A DNA stretch of 25,613 nt from Bacteroidales bacterium UBA3824 (GTDB lineage Bacteria; Bacteroidota; Bacteroidia; Bacteroidales; UBA3824). Below the pieces are notes generated by a model, which worked only from the letters and a program-made list of their open reading frames with translations, ran no database searches and was not told the origin of the DNA. The position numbers and the translations under genes were made by a program. Below are positions 23,617 through 25,613 of this stretch, piece after piece. The number at the start of each line of letters is the position of its first letter. Within the stretch, counting starts at the first letter, position 1. The stretch is from positions 1 through 25,613 of the forward strand of contig DGIK01000199.1 in NCBI GenBank assembly GCA_002393195.1. The letters are read 5' to 3'.

Positions 23617-24078
23617 TCACATTTTGACGTACTTCAAATAATGAAAAAGTTCGTCGATTATGTCAAGGATTTCTGCATCGACAACAATGCCTTTCACAAT
23701 GTCGCCTTTTTTATGAAACTCGATGTTTACGTGTTCTGGTCTTTTGTCGGGCTCGTTTACATTGATATGTATTTTGTTTGGAGCCAATGCTTTAATTTCT
23801 TCTGCGATGCCTTCCATCCAACCGACAAAAGAATATTTTTTCTTTTTGTTGTTGCCATTGTAGAGTGCGGCGCGTTGATGTCCGCTTTCCATAAATTGTT
23901 GCTCTCCCATATAATCGAATCTTAGGAACGAAATGCCTTCTTCGCCTTGCCTTAGACTGATGAATGTATCTTTGGGATAATTAGTTACGGGGTCGATGTC
24001 CCTCGGCGACAATACAATCCGCGACAGTTTTTCTTTGTCATTTACGGATTCGGGATTGTATATAATGTGACCTTCCAT
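23617..24078 (-). CDS. Unknown protein, second gene of a two-gene operon
   Basis: A soluble 153-residue protein without signal peptide or membrane segment. I do not recognise the family. Visible elements: an N-terminal segment with VLSPRDIDPVTNYPKDTFISLR, a strand-rich middle (GISFLRFDYMGEQQFM), a conserved-looking SGHQRAALYNGNN loop, a helix around VGWMEGIAEEIKAL, and a C-terminal half with HVNIEFHKKGDIVKGIVVDAEI. Its ATG overlaps the stop of the upstream gene by one base (TAATG on the minus strand, 24076-24080), so translation is coupled and the two products probably work together. No terminator hairpin with GC pairs follows; only A/T runs separate it from the next promoter. Confidence 0.72.
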   Translation of the reverse strand: MEGHIIYNPESVNDKEKLSRIVLSPRDIDPVTNYPKDTFISLRQGEEGISFLRFDYMGEQQFMESGHQRAALYNGNNKKKKYSFVGWMEGIAEEIKALAPNKIHINVNEPDKRPEHVNIEFHKKGDIVKGIVVDAEILDIIDELFHYLKYVKM

Positions 24079-24578
24079 TAGATGATACTTTCAAGATTAG
24101 ACCTCAGGGTTGACAGAGTCTCCGCGTTGATGTCCTCAAAAGAGTGATGTTCGGTCGCTGCGCCCAGACGTTTCACAAAATATGAAATTTGTGTGTCGCC
24201 AATATCGCATTTTATACGTCCTTTTTCTGTTTCCAATTTTAGCGAGACTGCGCCGAGCGGGGTAGGGTACAGCCGTATCAACTGTGCTGTATAGGTATTG
24301 AGCGACGTGGCAATTTTAATGGTATTGTTTATGGCGTCACGGTTGATGCTCGGTGCGCCTTCGTCGTCCCAGCCGTCTTTCAGAAGGCGGATTTCCCTTA
24401 AATCTTTTTTCCACTGTACTATTTGGCGGGGCTGTTTTGTATTGGCATTGTCCTGTGTTTCAAGTAAATTGCGGAAGGCTACTTTTACTTTCCGTGGTTG
24501 CGACTGATAAAAAGCCCACAGGACATCCAAAGTGGATACCCTTGGTGTGCTCATCGTATTTTGTAATGCTGTCGCCAT
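24078..24578 (-). CDS. Unknown protein with L-x-DGWDDEGAP motif, first gene of a two-gene operon
   Basis: The protein has 166 residues from the ATG at 24578. A longer frame opens at 24656, but it would begin upstream of the promoter at 24604-24635, so the shorter start is chosen. The most distinctive part is LREIRLLKDGWDDEGAPS, a motif I have the impression recurs in small uncharacterised bacterial proteins, followed by a helix (NRDAINNTIKIATSL), then strands AVSLKLETEKGRIKCDIG and TQISYFVKRL. There is no signal peptide. The overlap with the downstream gene (TAATG) and equal strand make an obligate pair likely. A toxin-antitoxin or small two-protein complex is possible, but nothing in the sequence proves it. 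Confidence 0.72.
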   Translation of the reverse strand: MATALQNTMSTPRVSTLDVLWAFYQSQPRKVKVAFRNLLETQDNANTKQPRQIVQWKKDLREIRLLKDGWDDEGAPSINRDAINNTIKIATSLNTYTAQLIRLYPTPLGAVSLKLETEKGRIKCDIGDTQISYFVKRLGAATEHHSFEDINAETLSTLRSNLESII

Positions 24579-24590
24579 TTTGTTGTAATT

Positions 24591-24615
24591 TTTTTGTCCA
24601 CCCCAAAGGTAAAAA
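24591..24615 (-). repeat. 25-bp promoter repeat, copy 2
   Basis: Identical to 23547-23571. It covers the -7 box and the beginning of the transcript of the unknown two-gene operon. A looser resemblance continues to the -33 side (GCAAAT in both). Confidence 0.9.
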
Positions 24616-24635
24616 GGATTTTTATTAAATGCAAA
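24604..24635 (-). promoter_or_regulatory. Promoter of the unknown two-gene operon
   Basis: On the minus strand TTTG (24635-24632), 20 bp, and TACCTTTG (24611-24604) fully match the Bacteroidota pattern. The start site near 24598 gives a leader of about 20 bases before the ATG at 24578. Confidence 0.8.
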
Positions 24636-24683
24636 TGTTGAAGGTATTTTTTTCAAAATTTTTTATTTTCACCAATTTTTTGC

Positions 24684-24691
24684 TAACTTTG
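24684..24691 (+). promoter_or_regulatory. -7 box of the valS promoter
   Basis: TAACTTTG matches the -7 consensus. At the -33 distance the sequence is a T-run without G. The predicted leader is about 45 bases. The promoter is back to back with that of the minus-strand operon, 48 bp away. Confidence 0.65.
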
Positions 24692-24741
24692 CGCCTCAGA
24701 ATTGGAATCAGAATCAAAAACATACAAACATAAAACATCAA

Positions 24742-25613
24742 ATGGAAATTCCTGCAAAATATGACGCCGCGCAGTGCGAGGACAAGTGGTACAAGTATTG
24801 GAACGACCACGGCTTCTTCCATTCGGAGCCGGACGGCCGCAAGCCTTTCACCATCGTAATCCCCCCGCCCAACGTGACCGGCGTGCTGCACATGGGGCAC
24901 ATGCTCAACAATACCATTCAGGACATATTGACCCGCCGCGCAAGGATGAAGGGCTACAACGCCCTCTGGGTGCCGGGCACCGACCACGCTTCCATAGCCA
25001 CGGAAGCCAAAGTGGTTCAAAAACTCGCCAAACAAGGCATCAAGAAGCGCGACCTCACCCGCGAACAATTCCTCAAATACGCCTGGGAATGGAAGGAGGA
25101 GCACGGCGGCATCATCCTCGAACAACTCAAAAAACTCGGCGCATCCTGCGACTGGCAGCGCACCGCCTTCACAATGGACGAACTCCGCAGCGAATCCGTT
25201 ATGAAAGTGTTCGTTGACCTCTACCGCAAGGGCTTGATATACCGTGGATTGCGTATGGTCAATTGGGACCCGAAGGCGCAGACCGTGCTAAGCACCGAGG
25301 AGGTCATCTACCGCGAGGAAAAGAGCCATCTCTATTACCTTAAATATTATGTTGCCGATGCCGACACCAATCCCGTAGTACCCACCGGCAACGAGGGCGA
25401 AGTGGTTCATCAAGATGCCAACGGCTATTACGCTGTTGTGGCAACCACGCGCCCCGAGACCATCATGGGCGACACTGCAATGTGCATCAACCCCAAAGAC
25501 CCAAAGAATCAATGGCTGCGCGGACACAAGGTCGTAGTGCCGTTGGTAAATAGGGTAGTGCCTGTCATAGAAGACCGCTATGTTGACATCGAGTTTGGTA
25601 CGGGCTGCCTGAA
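24742..25613 (+). CDS. valS: Valyl-tRNA synthetase, N-terminal part (cut by window end)
   Basis: The frame opens at the ATG at 24742 and continues without a stop to the window edge (290 complete codons of a protein usually near 880 residues). It is a class Ia synthetase that charges tRNA-Val. The N-terminus ([18 protein letters not shown]) is typical of ValRS, and the HIGH-type motif is [14 protein letters not shown] at 41-54, followed by [14 protein letters not shown], where the ValRS/IleRS/LeuRS catalytic core binds valine. Further along come GASCDWQR and [13 protein letters not shown], and the start of the CP1 editing domain with [14 protein letters not shown]. The KMSKS loop lies beyond the window. 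Confidence 0.97.
   Translation, partial: MEIPAKYDAAQCEDKWYKYWNDHGFFHSEPDGRKPFTIVIPPPNVTGVLHMGHMLNNTIQDILTRRARMKGYNALWVPGTDHASIATEAKVVQKLAKQGIKKRDLTREQFLKYAWEWKEEHGGIILEQLKKLGASCDWQRTAFTMDELRSESVMKVFVDLYRKGLIYRGLRMVNWDPKAQTVLSTEEVIYREEKSHLYYLKYYVADADTNPVVPTGNEGEVVHQDANGYYAVVATTRPETIMGDTAMCINPKDPKNQWLRGHKVVVPLVNRVVPVIEDRYVDIEFGTGCL

Noticed and set aside
24579..24656. N-terminal extension of the WDDEGAP protein to 24656
   Set aside because: A full consensus promoter lies inside it; transcription would begin downstream of the extended start codon.

Overview
The window looks like the chromosome of a member of the Bacteroidota, probably order Bacteroidales. The main evidence is the promoters: most transcription units that begin here carry the Bacteroidota-type pair TTTG, about 20 bp, TAnnTTTG instead of E. 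coli boxes, and Shine-Dalgarno sequences are weak or absent. Gene content agrees: a MINPP-like secreted phosphatase, secreted PKD-domain proteins and expanded AAA/PD-(D/E)xK proteins. The species cannot be fixed from this stretch.

Layout. (1) 3-8881, plus strand, tightly spaced: a coiled-coil (lipo)protein cut by the window edge, a membrane-anchored Ser/Thr kinase with an SH3-like tail, a PP2C phosphatase, a degenerate Hsp70/actin-fold protein with an extra C-terminal domain, a DUF2339-type multispanning membrane protein, and recJ. Kinase, phosphatase and Hsp70-like protein look like one envelope-linked phospho-signalling module. (2) 8884-18316, a defence-like accessory island: an AbiE type IV toxin-antitoxin pair behind a 45-bp palindromic operator; a TIR / NB-ARC-like NTPase / FGE-sulfatase fusion with its own promoter; a two-gene operon of an ABC-type ATPase and a small putative nuclease-fold protein; and two tandem, mosaic copies of an AAA-ATPase fused to a PD-(D/E)xK domain. 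Several of these genes, most obviously the TIR gene, are more AT-rich than the signalling operon. (3) 18470-22642: a secreted histidine-acid phosphatase of MINPP type, divergently transcribed across interleaved promoters from two tandemly duplicated secreted PKD-domain proteins. (4) 22654-25613: a palindrome and a terminator, then minus-strand trxA with a YbjN-like gene, a two-gene operon of unknown function whose promoter shares a 25-bp sequence with the YbjN-like gene's promoter, and the 5' part of valS.

The most striking system is the TIR-NTPase-FGE protein (10625-13462). It has the layout of a prokaryotic NLR-type immune receptor: a predicted NAD-cleaving effector, an NTP-driven switch, and at the C-terminus a C-type-lectin-fold FGE domain that lacks one of the two FGE active-site cysteines and so is more likely a ligand-binding sensor than an enzyme. 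The ATPase plus small-protein operon directly downstream (13573-15044) is a second candidate system that I cannot match to a named defence type. Promoter positions correct three start codons: 10625, 13573 and 24578 are the likely starts, because longer frames would begin upstream of, or inside, the promoters.
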